Below, piece by piece: positions 32,349 through 43,309 of a stretch of DNA of 64,000 nt (positions are counted from its first letter, which is position 1; every line of letters starts with the position of its first letter). The stretch is from Linnemannia elongata (lineage: Eukaryota > Mortierellomycota > Mortierellomycetes > Mortierellales > Mortierellaceae): the NCBI GenBank assembly GCA_036320915.1, contig JAXBDG010000014.1:310001-374000 (forward strand), in the 5' to 3' direction. Below the pieces are notes generated by a model, which saw only the letters and a list, made by a program, of their open reading frames with translations, was not told the DNA's origin and ran no database searches. The position numbers were made by a program, and so were the translations under genes.

Positions 32349-33980
32349 TGTTGCTGTTTGTGAGTGGAGGGGGGTGGGCTTGGTTGAAGAGTGGTGGTGG
32401 TGTGGAGTGAACAAAGAAGAAAAAGAGAAACGGGGCGTGAAAAAAAAAGACAGGTTAAATACCTCCCTAAGCTCACACTGGTTGGTCCAGTCAGGCCATG
32501 GAGCAATGAAAAGTAAGACGCAAGCCAACAGTGCAAATCAATCAAACCCCTTTACACACGCCCACGCACCCTTACACACAAACAACGAACAACCAACGAA
32601 AGCGAACAAGTGTTCACTCGCCCCTTGAAATCCACTCTATGTCCATACAAAAAAAAAAAAAAAAAAACTAAACGATCGATTGCTTTACGCAGCGCGCTTC
32701 GCTTGTCTCTTTCTTCCTTTTCTTCTTCCTCCCTCTTCTTGTTCTTCCCTCTATTGTTTGCGTGTGTTTCTGTTTGTGTATCTCTTGTTGTTTTTCTGCT
32801 TTGTTAGCCTCCGCCTTTTCTTTTTGCAGTTCTTCCCACTTGTACATACCGGCTCGCCTCCCCTCCTCAGTGGGAATAACCATTGATACGAATAGAGCCA
32901 TTCTGGCACCATTGAGTGTTTACTTTTCATTCTCCTCCTTGCTTTCCCCACACAGAACCGATTAGAGGAAGAAAACAACAACATCCTTTCGCTTCTCTAC
33001 CCTTGACCTTAACCAAAAAGAAAGTCCCGCTTTCTTCTGTGCCCCGCACTACCTTTTGCTTTCCACGGATGCAATTCACCCTTCTTTGTTTGTCGTGTGT
33101 TGCGTGTGTGTGTGTATGTATATGTTCTCCTGTCCGACTGTGTGAATACGATGCAAAATTGAGATTATTTCCCCGCACTTTGCACGTGCAATTCCGAACC
33201 GACGGCTCTTTCTCTCCCTTCTCTTTGTTCTTTGTCATCTCCAAAAGGGTTGTCCAATGGCATGTAAAGGAGAGCACAAGGACAGATGAACAACGCCCTT
33301 CAATGGTGCTTATTTTCCCTCCTCCTCTTTTGTACTGTACCTTGTGGTATTCCACCGCTCCTCCTCACCTTTTCCATTTTCATACAAGCTATCACCTGTA
33401 CTTCTTCTCGGCAATCAATTCCTCCGGGACCCTCGCTCTTTCTTTTATCGAATCCTTTTTTTTCCTCTTGTTGTTCTTTTGCTAGCTCTGGCAAAGTGCT
33501 CGATCTCTCGCTCGCGTCGATCACATCGTGGTCGTTCACTAGACGAGCATTCCCTGATGAGTTCGACTTGCTTTGTCTCTGTTGTCTTTCACGTACTTTG
33601 TAAACCGCATCAGCCTTGCTTTTGATATACCCTGGCTCTTCTTAGCATCACGAAGTGATATCGAAACCTGTTATTCATCGTCAAATAAAAAAAAACGACA
33701 AGGTGTTGACCATTACAACCGAAAGCATAAACAAATAAAAAGACTTACGTATTCGTTGAAGATTACAAGAAACGCCTTGAGCGAGTATCAATTGAGACCA
33801 AAAAAAGAACAGCCATTGGCATGGATTCTCTTGCTATCCCGTCAACTCATGTATTCCTTGCAATCAAAAAACAAAAAGAAGAGAAACGGATGGGAGTCTC
33901 CACCCAAAGCTGGCATGTATCGCAACCCCCACTAATTCTCGTGATCCACCAGACTGCCCAGTGCTACCAACATTCTCGTT
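32349..33980. other. 1.6-kb pyrimidine-rich spacer
   Basis: Upstream of the SCP2 gene. The + strand is T/C-rich over 32690-33600 with an A-tract at 32649-32667. Frames are open only because of base composition (Phe/Leu/Ser-rich on one strand, Lys/Glu-rich on the other). I see no gene. Confidence 0.6.
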
Positions 33981-33986
33981 GATCCA

Positions 33987-34235
33987 TTGCTGGCCTACGA
34001 TAGTCAGTTATTTAATGGCCTCCTGCCTCAGACCTACGTCCAGGACAGAATGTCAACACCGAGCTTCCAATGGGCGATATACCTGAGTCGCCGCGGTACA
34101 CGTTATCCCAGCCTCGAGCAATTCATCATCCAAATACCGGCCCAAAGCAGGGACTTACACCAGTTTGCTGAAGACTGGCCGATTCAATTAAGAACGTCGT
34201 ATTGGTCCTATATTTATTGGCGGATAGAAGTCTAA
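33987..34235 (+). pseudogene. Possible relic of a histidine-phosphatase-like gene
   Basis: A short frame contains YLSRRGTRYPSLEQF, which resembles the RHGxRxP phosphate pocket of histidine acid phosphatases of the MINPP type, but with Arg in place of the catalytic His. Sequence before (STPSFQWAIY) and after (DLHQFAEDWP) could belong to the same domain. No start, signal peptide or remaining domain is found on either side, so at best this is a truncated relic. A chance match is quite possible. Confidence 0.28.
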
Positions 34236-34449
34236 AGTTAAGTTTATGGGATTATATGCTCTTTCTGTGAATTCAACCTTGTTATTTCGGCACTTTTCTT
34301 TTGTAATGACTGTTTCCTTCTTTGAAAAGCAGTCCTCGCTGTCTTCTTTTCCAAGCTTGGGCGTCCCCGAAAGAAAGCCCGATCGTCACTCTGGAGTGAA
34401 GGAGAATACTGCTGCCACCCTTGTTTCTCTCGCCTCCTGGCACACAATT

Positions 34450-34451
<2 letters not shown>

Positions 34452-34486
<35 letters not shown>
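34452..34486 (+). repeat. Long A homopolymer
   Basis: About 35 consecutive A on the + strand just downstream of the GGA gene stop (T run on the gene's strand). Confidence 0.9.
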
Positions 34487-34490
<4 letters not shown>

Positions 34491-34587
34491 CTCTCATCTC
34501 GCACAGTTCTTACGTCGAATCAGAATCATATGGGATATCGATTTTTGTTTGTTTATTTCTACTAGATGCACCTGCAAACAAGGTCGA

Positions 34588-37532
34588 TTACACCATAGGA
34601 AACTGGTTGAACTCGCCTTGCTCTTCTATCGTCCTACCATCAACAACATACGAGACATGGTACTTAATCCGAACAGGTTGTTGGCGAGTGGGGTTGTTGA
34701 TGTTCAACGACTGTGTCACCGATCGCTTCGAGAATGGCGCCAATACTTGACCAGACTGGGGGTTCAACTGCAGCTGCAAACTCTTGGGGACAGCAACGCG
34801 GAATGTCAGACTAGACATAGCGCTGCTGTGTGCGTTGGAGAAATGTGCCACTGCCTTGATCGAACTTGCGTCTCCTGGAACCACATACTCAATATCCAGC
34901 TCAATCAACAATCCATTCTTGTTCAACAACACCACTATATATCAGAAGGAGATGAGAACATGGGCAAACAGGTGTTAGTGTCTTCTTGACGACTGTTTCC
35001 TGTAGCCACACAACCGAGTCAACAGTTAAAATATGAGATATGGTACCAGTGGTAGGTCCAGAGGGAGTGGTGCCGGTGTTGGAGACAAAATCGAAGTCGT
35101 CGAATCCAGAGTTGGCGCTGGTATTAGTGTTGGAGGAGGTTGACATGGGTTGCATCATAGGACTGTTAGAGAACGCTGGAGATCCAGAACTAGACGTGTT
35201 GTTTCCTCCAGATGACGAAGAAAAGACATTGTAGGCTGGAGGGGCACTGGTGTTGAAGGATGATGAAGAGTTGGAGTTAAATGAAGCCGCTGGGGAGATG
35301 GACCGACCAAGGGAAATACTTCCTGCTGCACCCCATGCTGGTGGTGGTCCGTCGTTAAAGTTGAGACTCATCAGATCATCCATCAAGTTGCCTGTTGTAG
35401 GTGGTGCAGGAGCTGCTGATGTTGTTGTTGGTGAACTGTTGTCGTCTAGACCACCAAAATCAACTAAGTCGATCAACGAAGATTCACTCTGTGCTGGTGC
35501 TCCACTGGATCCAGTGTTGTTGTTGTCGTCGTGCTCAACTGAAGGAACCGCTACTTTGACCAGGCGGCCGCTCTTGACCTGGTTGTATTGCTCAATCACA
35601 TTGTTGATAACATCATTGATCTGAAGCAATTTCTCTATTTGAGCCCATAACATGAACAAAGAAGGCAGCGTCAGTATCCTGTCTGAGCATGCTGGTTGCA
35701 TTGGTATCCTGATCAACAGGTGAAATCGTCAGCACGTACCCATGTCATCGTCGTCTGATGCCTCGCCAATGAACTTTTGGACCTTGGGTTGCGCTGCTTT
35801 GCATGTACTGAGAAGTTCCTATTGAAAAAATGCCATGTTCACGAAGGGCAGGTGTGAATCGACTATCCGTGTCAATGCCTAAAAAGGAAACGAGCAGGCG
35901 AACATCCTGCGTTCCTGATCAATACCTCAAACTTGTCGCCGCGACCGATGGACTCGCCTGGCTTGACTTCGTTCAGCATCTCTGTCAGCAAAACTGCTTT
36001 GAGGAGAATCTTGTCCAGTTCTGACGACGCCTCCTCCTCGTAATCGGGCTTTTCCTCCTGCTCCTAAATGATATGAACCATAAATTGCGCAAAATGAAAA
36101 TATGAATAACAGATCTGTCAGAACGACGCCCATTGACTCCGCCAAGACTTGAACTCCACAATATCTAAAAGTTTGGTCGACTGTATGAGACTTACGTATC
36201 CTGTCATCTTCTTGACTAGTTCATTGGCAGCAACGACGTCTTCCGGTCGTCCGCGACGGATAAGTTCTTGCAGTTTCTGTATTCATATAGTAGGAAAACA
36301 AGGTTCGATTGCATAGTTCGATTAGTCAAGAGACGAAGACGTAAAACGCCAATACTCCATGGCCTGTTGCCCATTGCTTCCTGTTTACTTACAGCTGATT
36401 GTGCTGCTCTGTCTTCCTCCTCTAGCTCGGCAGGCGATTTAAGAGTCTACGATAAACAAGTAAAGTGCAAGAAAAGAGTTGTTAGAGCACGGCACTAACA
36501 CAAAATAACGAGTACTACTACCTCTCTGCGCCGCGGGTAATCCATGGTACCGACTTACGTTAACGGGGTTCAGCACCGAAGCTGAAGCGCCCTTGAGTTG
36601 AGGGAACCGGTATCCCTTGTATGACAAAAGGCGATGCATATCCTTGATATGAACCAGATCCTCCTTGTACCGCGAAGACTTGCACAGAGTCTGATACCAC
36701 TCCTGAATCAACTCCAAAATCCTGTTCTGCGCGGGTGTGTACACAGCCAGGGGACGCTCGGGGAACTTTCTGACCAATTCGTTCAAGAATTCCTTGGTTG
36801 CGATCTGGAGGTGGAAGGGGTACCCGCAATTCTTCACACAGTTGTCTAGCAGCTATTTTTTTCGTTGTTTGTTGTTGCCAAGGTAAAGAATGTACAACGT
36901 GGGTCAGAGACGGTATTTCTGGGTCAACTGAAGGTGTTCAGAAGAGGGTGAGGAGGCGGGGTTGGTGTGCTGCGTGAGACTGATATCTTACAGCAAGAGC
37001 TAGCATGCTGACGTGGAGGTTGCGGTTGTTGATAAGGCGAACAATATAGACTGCCGCCTCTCGAGGCCTATTGGTGATGTAAGTAGACGATGAACAGAAA
37101 GGTGGTCAATCATCCATCCCGTCTTCGTGGGTAACAACGCCATCTCTCGTTTTCTCTTCCAACTGCAATGCAGAGAACGAAGGGTTGTTGACTTGCGTGT
37201 TCTTTTGCTTCTCCTTGATGACATCGCAAATCTCGAGGTTGAGGGCCAGGTCTGGTTCGTAGCGTGAGGGGTCGCAAGCCCGCTCTAATATAGGGTGGAG
37301 TATGAAGAGAGAGTGTGTGATGAGTTTGGGTTGTCTGTTAGTCTTTCATGGAAGGTCATGCAAGCAGACGTGGCAATGGCAAGTGTGGGCCAAGACGACA
37401 CGCCCAAAGAGCAGTCGACACCAGAACGAAAAAAAAGAAAGAATAAAAAAAGGGTTCCTGAGATGAGAATGTATTACCGATGTAAGTCTCGAGGACCGAC
37501 TTTGGTTGCTGGCCGTAGTTCATGTGGATCAT
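34588..37532 (-). CDS. GGA-type clathrin adaptor (VHS-GAT-hinge-GAE), ten exons
   Basis: Exons 37532-37478, 37284-37197, 37067-36992, 36852-36559, 36446-36393, 36276-36196, 36063-35926, 35818-35740, 35634-35047 and 34934-34588 join in phase to 599 aa. The VHS domain (about 8-160) reads IERACDPSRYEPDLALNLEI, EKQKNTPREAAVYIVRLINN, LLDNCVKNCGYPFHLQIATK. GAT (about 190-315) includes ELIRRGRPEDVVAANELVKK and LTEMLNEVKPGES. The hinge is Ser/Asn-rich with SLIDLVDFGG, a clathrin-box-like motif. GAE (485-599) begins VVLLNKNGLLIELDIEYV. Gga proteins recruit clathrin at the trans-Golgi under Arf control for Golgi-to-endosome sorting. The second intron uses a GC donor (GCAAGT at 37196-37191); this join restores the conserved KNTPREAAV. 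Confidence 0.95.
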
Positions 37533-38136
37533 GCAGTTGCTGGCAGCAGTGAAGGTTAATGAATGTCGAGGTGAGAAAGAGCTGTATAGGCGTTGGAGTA
37601 TGAGAAAGAAGGAGAGAGGGAGAGAGGGAGGTGAAAGTGAAAGTGGGTAAGGAGGAAAAAAAAGAAAAGTCGAAGGGAGAAAAGTAAGGTTTGCTGCCCA
37701 GACGAGCAAAATGTAATAATGGGAGGTCTATGAAGTGAACTTTCAGGGGTGCGCTTGATTCGATACGTGTTGTTTGCGAATGAATGCTGATCACCACACG
37801 CGATTGCCTGTTCGCGTTTATCGACAACCATTGAAAACAAAAGAATATTAATATATTCAACACCACCTCTAACCCGACGCTGAAGGTTGCTCGATGGCAC
37901 CACGTTGTATCAGCAACTTTTTGGTTGATACCATCATGACCTTGGATGTCATATCCGAAGCTCCCAACCGTCCAAGGTTAGCACCCCTAACCATCTCGAC
38001 AGATTACTTCTATCCTCCTTAATCACCACTCGTCATACACGATCAGATCGACCAAAACAGGCAGCGACAAACGCCAGAGGCTCTGTAGGGTTTCGCTTGA
38101 TATTGTTGACTATTGCGTGGAATCCTTTCACGACTG
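37533..38136. other. Upstream region of the GGA gene
   Basis: Purine-rich on the + strand from 37533 to about 37690 (pyrimidine-rich on the gene's strand), then ordinary sequence. No coding region recognised. Confidence 0.55.
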
Positions 38137-38493
38137 CTAGTCAGGTCCACCTCTCCACCCCACCTCCTCATCTCTTGTCAGGTGTTTCTGCAAAAGGCGG
38201 ACAACCTTGTCATCAAATCCGGCGACGATCCATTGACCGCCAGAGGAATAATTCAGACTTGTGATCCGGCTCTTGCGTTCGTTTAACCCGATAACAGGCG
38301 CGTCTGACAGCAGGTCGCACAGGAAACTTACCAAAGTTGGGTTATTCAGGTACCAATGATCAATATTATCAAATATATTGATCAGACACGATGTCTGGCA
38401 ACATATCAGATCTAGTTCCCCCTCATTGTTTACCTGGTTCGACAGTTTATTTTGATTTACGGAACACATCGTACCAGCATAGCACAACCGCAA
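38137..38493 (-). pseudogene. Isolated WD40 repeat remnant
   Basis: A short frame includes RITSLNYSSGGQWIVAGFDD followed by KVVRLLQ (about 38268-38188), which matches one WD40 repeat of the NACHT-WD40 type (pattern ITSLAYSPGGQWIVSG..DKTVRLW) with the final Trp replaced by Leu. Only this blade is recognisable. Sequence around it has no NACHT, pentapeptide or further WD repeat. It is most simply a leftover of a decayed NLR-like gene. Confidence 0.5.
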
Positions 38494-38921
38494 GTAAGGT
38501 TAATGCTGGCCTTACAATGGCTAACTGTCGCAGTGGCGAATACATCACTGCAAGCAGGAGAGATAGAAAGAGCACGCGTCAAAAGTGTAGAAGCACGAAA
38601 GAAATTGACCCTACACAACGAACCAATGTGGGTAGAAGGCGAGCAAGAGTGTTCGCGTCAAGACTCACCTAGGAAGAGAAGCATCCATGCGTTGATGCTG
38701 AAGCATATCCTCACTCAAACAAGAAAAACAAAACGCCAAGAAGCGCGTGAAGATTGAACAAGACGTCAATGGACTCACCAACAATAAACAAAAAATAACC
38801 CGCCAATGCCATCGCCATTGCCAACAAGTGCAAAAAAAAAAAAAAGTGTCTCCGCAACAACGACCACCAACTTTTTACGCGAGAAGCAACAAAAAAGTAG
38901 CACAACCGTGAGAGGAAGAGC

Positions 38922-38925
38922 AAAA
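38922..38925 (-). terminator. Pol III T-run after the tRNA gene
   Basis: TTTT on the minus strand begins 7 bases past the 3' end of the tRNA; a longer run of six T follows at 38896-38891 as a likely backup. Confidence 0.6.
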
Positions 38926-38931
38926 GATAGC

Positions 38932-39011
38932 GTCAACAGCAGGATTTGAACCTGCGCGGGAGAACCCATGTGATTTCTAGTCACACGCCTTAACCGCTCG
39001 GCCATATTGAC
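38932..39011 (-). tRNA. tRNA-Ser (anticodon AGA)
   Basis: On the minus strand the 80-base sequence folds as a type II tRNA. The acceptor stem is GTCAATA with TGTTGAC. The D arm is of the TGGCCGAGCGGTTAAGGC type, which contains the A box. The anticodon stem is TGTGA/TCACA around loop CTAGAAA (anticodon AGA, read as IGA). The variable arm (GGG TTCT CCC) is long, and the T arm is GCAGG TTCAAAT CCTGC. The long variable arm and anticodon agree on serine. No intron. Confidence 0.96.
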
Positions 39012-40882
39012 GTTTTACTTGATAGAAACCTGCTGATTCCAGACCATTTTAGATATAATACTTTTCGACCTGACGCCTTCACGTGACCCATATAGAAAAT
39101 TGGTGGCGTTTTTTATAGAGGGGTTTTTTGGTGGCGTACCGCCGTGGCGACTAGAGCCAAGGATATGGCTACATCACGCGTGATGGTTTCTGCCCGTGTG
39201 GCGCTTCGCTAGTCACACATGAGGATCGGATCTGCACTGGAGCGACCAAGGAACCACGCGCAGCTGACGAGTGGCTGTTGGAGAGTTTGTTGGGAAGGAG
39301 GAAGTTGTCATTGATGGAGAGGATGGGAAGAATCTCTTTATTCGTACCTAGTCCTTCTATCTTTCGTTATTGCTGTAAAATTGTTGCGCAGAGTCAGGTT
39401 CCGACAGGACTGTGACTGGCGGATGGTGCACTGAAGAGCTTGGTCTGTAGTCCCCTTTACTTCCAAATGCCTTCTTTGTTCCATTAGTCAGAGAAATAAA
39501 ATGGTATACGAAGAAAAAAAAATTGTGGCGTATCGTTTCTGTGAGACCATCGTTGTGCAGAGCCAGGTTCCGAACTTATCTGTAACTCATAGGTGGCATA
39601 CTGAAGATGATGGCCTATAGTCCCCTTTATTTCTAGATGTCTTATTTTGATTGTTTATTAGAGAAATAGGATCGTGTTTGCAAAATAAAATAAAATGGCG
39701 ACTCTTTTTTTTCTTCCTTGTTCGAATGGTCTTTGAGAGAGGAATGCTTGAAGAAGAGAGAGCAGAATAGTTCGTGTGCAAATATTGTGTACTATTATTG
39801 CTCTATCTCACCTGTATTATCTTTTCAGACTCTTTGGGTGCATACTTGATTGGCTGACAGGTTGTTTGAGGAGGAAACAGCCGAAGCAAGGAATAAAAAA
39901 TGCCAATTTGAATGGCATTGTTTCTAGTAGGGAGTGATAGCAGCTTAGGAAGGAAGAGGAGCGATGTTGATGTATAAAAGGAGGAAAGGGAGGAAGGACA
40001 GAGTGCGCAAAATGAGAAGATCTTAGATTGGTTCCTTGATCATGCATTAACTTCTGTTGATTTCTTCTCCACTCCATAAATACTCAGACTAGTTCACTCT
40101 TTTTCTTGTTATTCTGCCCAGAAGAGAATCTCATTCACCCTCCTCGACTACATAATTTTTCTTTTCTTCGTTCTAACCTCGACAGGTGAAAAACACACCT
40201 CTCTCCATTGACCTATACATATTTTTATACTGCCTTGAGGCGAACTCATTTTTTCATGACTACAGTTTCAGTGCCGGCAGACATCCATCGTACACATCAA
40301 TACACTCCTTTGATTTTCTAACGACGTTTTCTCTTCACTGCTCCACATCATTTTGTAATAGCGCCCACGGTGACAGACTCCACCAGGTGTGAAAATGTTA
40401 GCATATGCATTATCAACAATAGCAACAACGGCGTCATTTTTTTTTTCACAAGCCGAAAATGGTACTTTGTACATTTATTTAACACAATCCCTCGATAAAT
40501 CCCTTGTTAAATAAAAAAACCCATCTGCGTGCATGAATGGTTTTCGTTTTACGCCAATGGGAATATCTTGCTACAAGGTATCGGCTCCTACTTTGATCCG
40601 TCGATGTTCTGGCGTAACTTCGCCCAGGCACGCAATATGAGGAAATAGCACGTGACACGTGAAAAAATGTGTGAGTTCGCGTTTTTGGTCATTTTTCTCT
40701 TTCCACTTCCTTTCCACACCCACGACTTCTTACTACCCTCTCGCCTAGTTACCAACCTCTCTTCCCACTTGAATGTGCCTGTGACTCCTCACTGCTTTAC
40801 CATTTGTCACACAATCACGACTAGAATCAGATTCACACCAGGCAATTCCATCCTCATTAACACCCCATTCGAGATCATCTCC
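39012..40882. other. Spacer upstream of HEN1
   Basis: About 1.9 kb with a diverged 120-bp direct repeat (39383-39671) and otherwise unremarkable AT-rich sequence. The HEN1 frame is open upstream to 40667, where an alternative ATG exists, but that part encodes hydrophobic, non-family sequence and is taken as 5' UTR. Confidence 0.55.
39383..39671 (+). repeat. Two diverged direct copies of a ~120-bp unit
   Basis: Copy 1 (39383-39502) and copy 2 (39552-39671) share GTTG(C/T)GCAGAG(T/C)CAGG, then TAGTCCCCTTTA(C/T)TTC, and end with GAGAAATA. The start-to-start distance is 169. Many substitutions, few indels. Confidence 0.8.
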
Positions 40883-42705
40883 ATGTACTTTCCTCCGGCT
40901 GCCAACTCTGCCGCCAGCTCGACTGCAGACTCGGCCTGCGATGCCGACGACGAACCTCGTTTCTACCCTCCACTGTGGCAACAACGCCGCAATCTCGCTC
41001 GTCGCATCCTCGACGAGAATCATGCCACCTCGGTACGTTGACAAAGGCTTTTGTAATAAGTTTTATGTGCTAATAGTCTCCTCTTGGATTTGTTTTATTT
41101 TGTGCCGTCAAAGGGTTGGCCTTTCGTTTTCACTTATCTAACAAACGTTAACCTCGTTCAAACCAGGTGATCGACTTTGGATGTGGAGAGGCAGCGCTGA
41201 TATCGCTTTTAATTTGGGAGAGCACAGGAGACTATCCAATAACCCGTCTAGCTGGTGTCGAACTGAGAGAGGATCGCCTTCAACTCGCGCGCGAGGCATG
41301 TCAACCCCAAGACTTTGAGCTGGGATCCAATCTTCGTGTCAACGAGCTCACCATCGATCTCTTTCAAGGCTCTGTTGACCAGCCTGATCAGCGCCTCATT
41401 GGATATGATGCTCTTGTCTGCCTGGAAGTGTGAGTAGTGCTCTTGCCGACCACATCTCCCATTCCCCAATGTTCACATTCTAATCGTATTAGCTTTCTGT
41501 ATATCATATAACAATAGGGTTGAACATCTGGACCCACCTGTGCTGAAAAAGTTCTGGAGTGTCGTTCTGGGAACACTCAAACCCAAGATGGTCATTGTGT
41601 CCACACCAAATGCCGAGTTCAACATCTACTTTCCTCAGCTTAACTATGGAAAGCCCAATGCCATCTTCCGTAACGATGACCACCGCTTTGAATGGACGCG
41701 TCAAGAATTCCAAGACTGGTGAGTGCCTCCCTCTGTTTCGCATGTTGTTATCCTGACGATTCTGAGCAACAGTTAAATAATTACGCTCTTCTTTCTTTTC
41801 GCTGTGACAATAGGTGCAATGCTGCTGCTGGACGGTACGGCTATGATGTGACATACACAGGAACGGGAGCACTTCCAGGATATAACCCAGAGGTCGGTCT
41901 CTGCACCCAGTTTGCAATTCTCCACGCCCAGAACCCTACAAAACAACCTGCATTAGCGACGCCAGGTGCCAGTCCGGAGGATCAGCCGTATCGCCATTTC
42001 TCACGAGTCGAATACCCCATCTACAAAGAACAGCACTCGGATGAAGAAATCTTGGGATATCTTCACGAAACTATCGCTTGTATCCGACCACGGTTACCTG
42101 AACCACACGAGGAAACAGACGACATAGGCCACCACAACGGAACCTCATATGGAGATGAGGATGTCGGTCATGGCGCGAAATCTTTCTCAGACCAGCCAGA
42201 CGGCACCTCTTCCAACATCACAGCTGACCATCCATCAAACGAAGCCAGTATTGAACTTGGAGTTGTATTGCTGGAGGATCTGTGGATTGTCCTTGGTGTA
42301 AGGCAGCGATGCAAGAACAGGGTGAACATGATCAGAATTCTCAATCTGAGTTCCTTGGTCAAGGTCGAGCAAGAAGCAGGGTTAATAAGATTTGACGAGG
42401 ATGACCCTTACTGGAAAGAAGCTGACAGATCCTTTGAGGCTCCTTATACCAAGGATGATGAGCAGGTCAGTACAAGAGGGTACGACAATGGCGACTGGAG
42501 CGACTCGAGTTTCTACAAGGACGAGAATGACAATTTTGAGGGTGAGGACGAGGCAGACAGAAAGCCGTATGGTTTGGCATATCAACATTACGCGGACCAG
42601 GGGGAAGAGCAACAATTTGACGTGCCTCTGGACGACAGGGGATGGTCAGCTTGGAGTGATCCGCCTGTTACTGAGGATACACCGGAATGGTACAGTCCAA
42701 AATAG
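40883..42705 (+). CDS. HEN1: Small-RNA 2'-O-methyltransferase HEN1
   Basis: Four exons (40883-41032, 41167-41429, 41518-41718, 41814-42705) join to 501 aa. The start chosen, MYFPPAANS at 40883, is followed by the family's FYPPLWQQRR segment. SAM motif I is VIDFGCGEAA (51-60). The HEN1-specific metal site is EVVEH (E137, E140, H141) with H193 in RNDDHRFEWTR, matching the four metal ligands of plant HEN1. Between them is VSTPNAEFN. HEN1 methylates the 3'-terminal ribose of small RNAs, protecting siRNA or piRNA-like species; this short form without dsRNA-binding domains is the animal/fungal type acting on single strands. The C-terminal ~170 residues are acidic and poorly conserved. AATAAA at 42747 lies inside LINE-like sequence. 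Confidence 0.95.
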
Positions 42706-42736
42706 TGATATACCGCTATTTCTACATACTGGCATC

Positions 42737-43260
42737 CTCATCTTAGAATAAACGCTCTTGCCAGTTATCATCCGACAGTTGGTACCAATTGTTCGGACAT
42801 CTCCACTTTTCTGCGCATCCCAGCAGCAGCAGAGGCGGAAGAGCAGAAAATAAGGACGAATGAACTCCTAGAGCGTGGCGTTTGGTGCATTTGCCTCATT
42901 TCCCAGTCCTCGGACCAAGTACTTGCCGTGCGATTGTAGAGGCTTCCTGACTTGGATTCCAGCGCCTGTCCTCGTTGGGCTCGGAGATTTTTCGAGTCAG
43001 GGTGTGCAGTTCGTTTTTTTTTTACAATTAACAATCGCTTCGGGAAGTGCTATTGAGCTCACTCCTAACACTCTTGGTGACCGATATGAAGAATTCGACT
43101 TGATCTTGCCAAAGGCTCTTTAGGGTCGAGGTCGGGGAGCAGCGGCAGTTATCTCATGATAATACGCCGCTTCTACCTGCGAGGCAGGCATGGGTAAAAT
43201 CGTGTTATGCTCAAGGAAGCGCGTCGGTTTTCAGTGGCACATGTATTAACCCAAATAAAA
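42737..43260 (+). mobile_element. 5'-truncated LINE 3' end, copy A
   Basis: From about 42737 the sequence matches 52978-53510, which continues a recognisable LINE ORF2 end. Only the last part of the element is present here; RNase H and upstream parts are missing. It begins 31 bases after the HEN1 stop and ends before the 3' end of F-box copy A. Shared landmarks are TCATCTTAGA(A/G)TAAACGCTCT, AGAAAATAAGGACGAATGAA and CCCAGTCCTCGGACCAAGT. Confidence 0.65.
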
Positions 43261-43309
43261 GAGCATTTTTGGGTTGGAACGTATAGGTGGTGTTTAATTA
43301 CACAGATAA

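Noticed and set aside
40667..40882. Upstream ATG at 40667 for HEN1
   Set aside because: Would add a hydrophobic, non-family leader; the family-like sequence begins after 40883.
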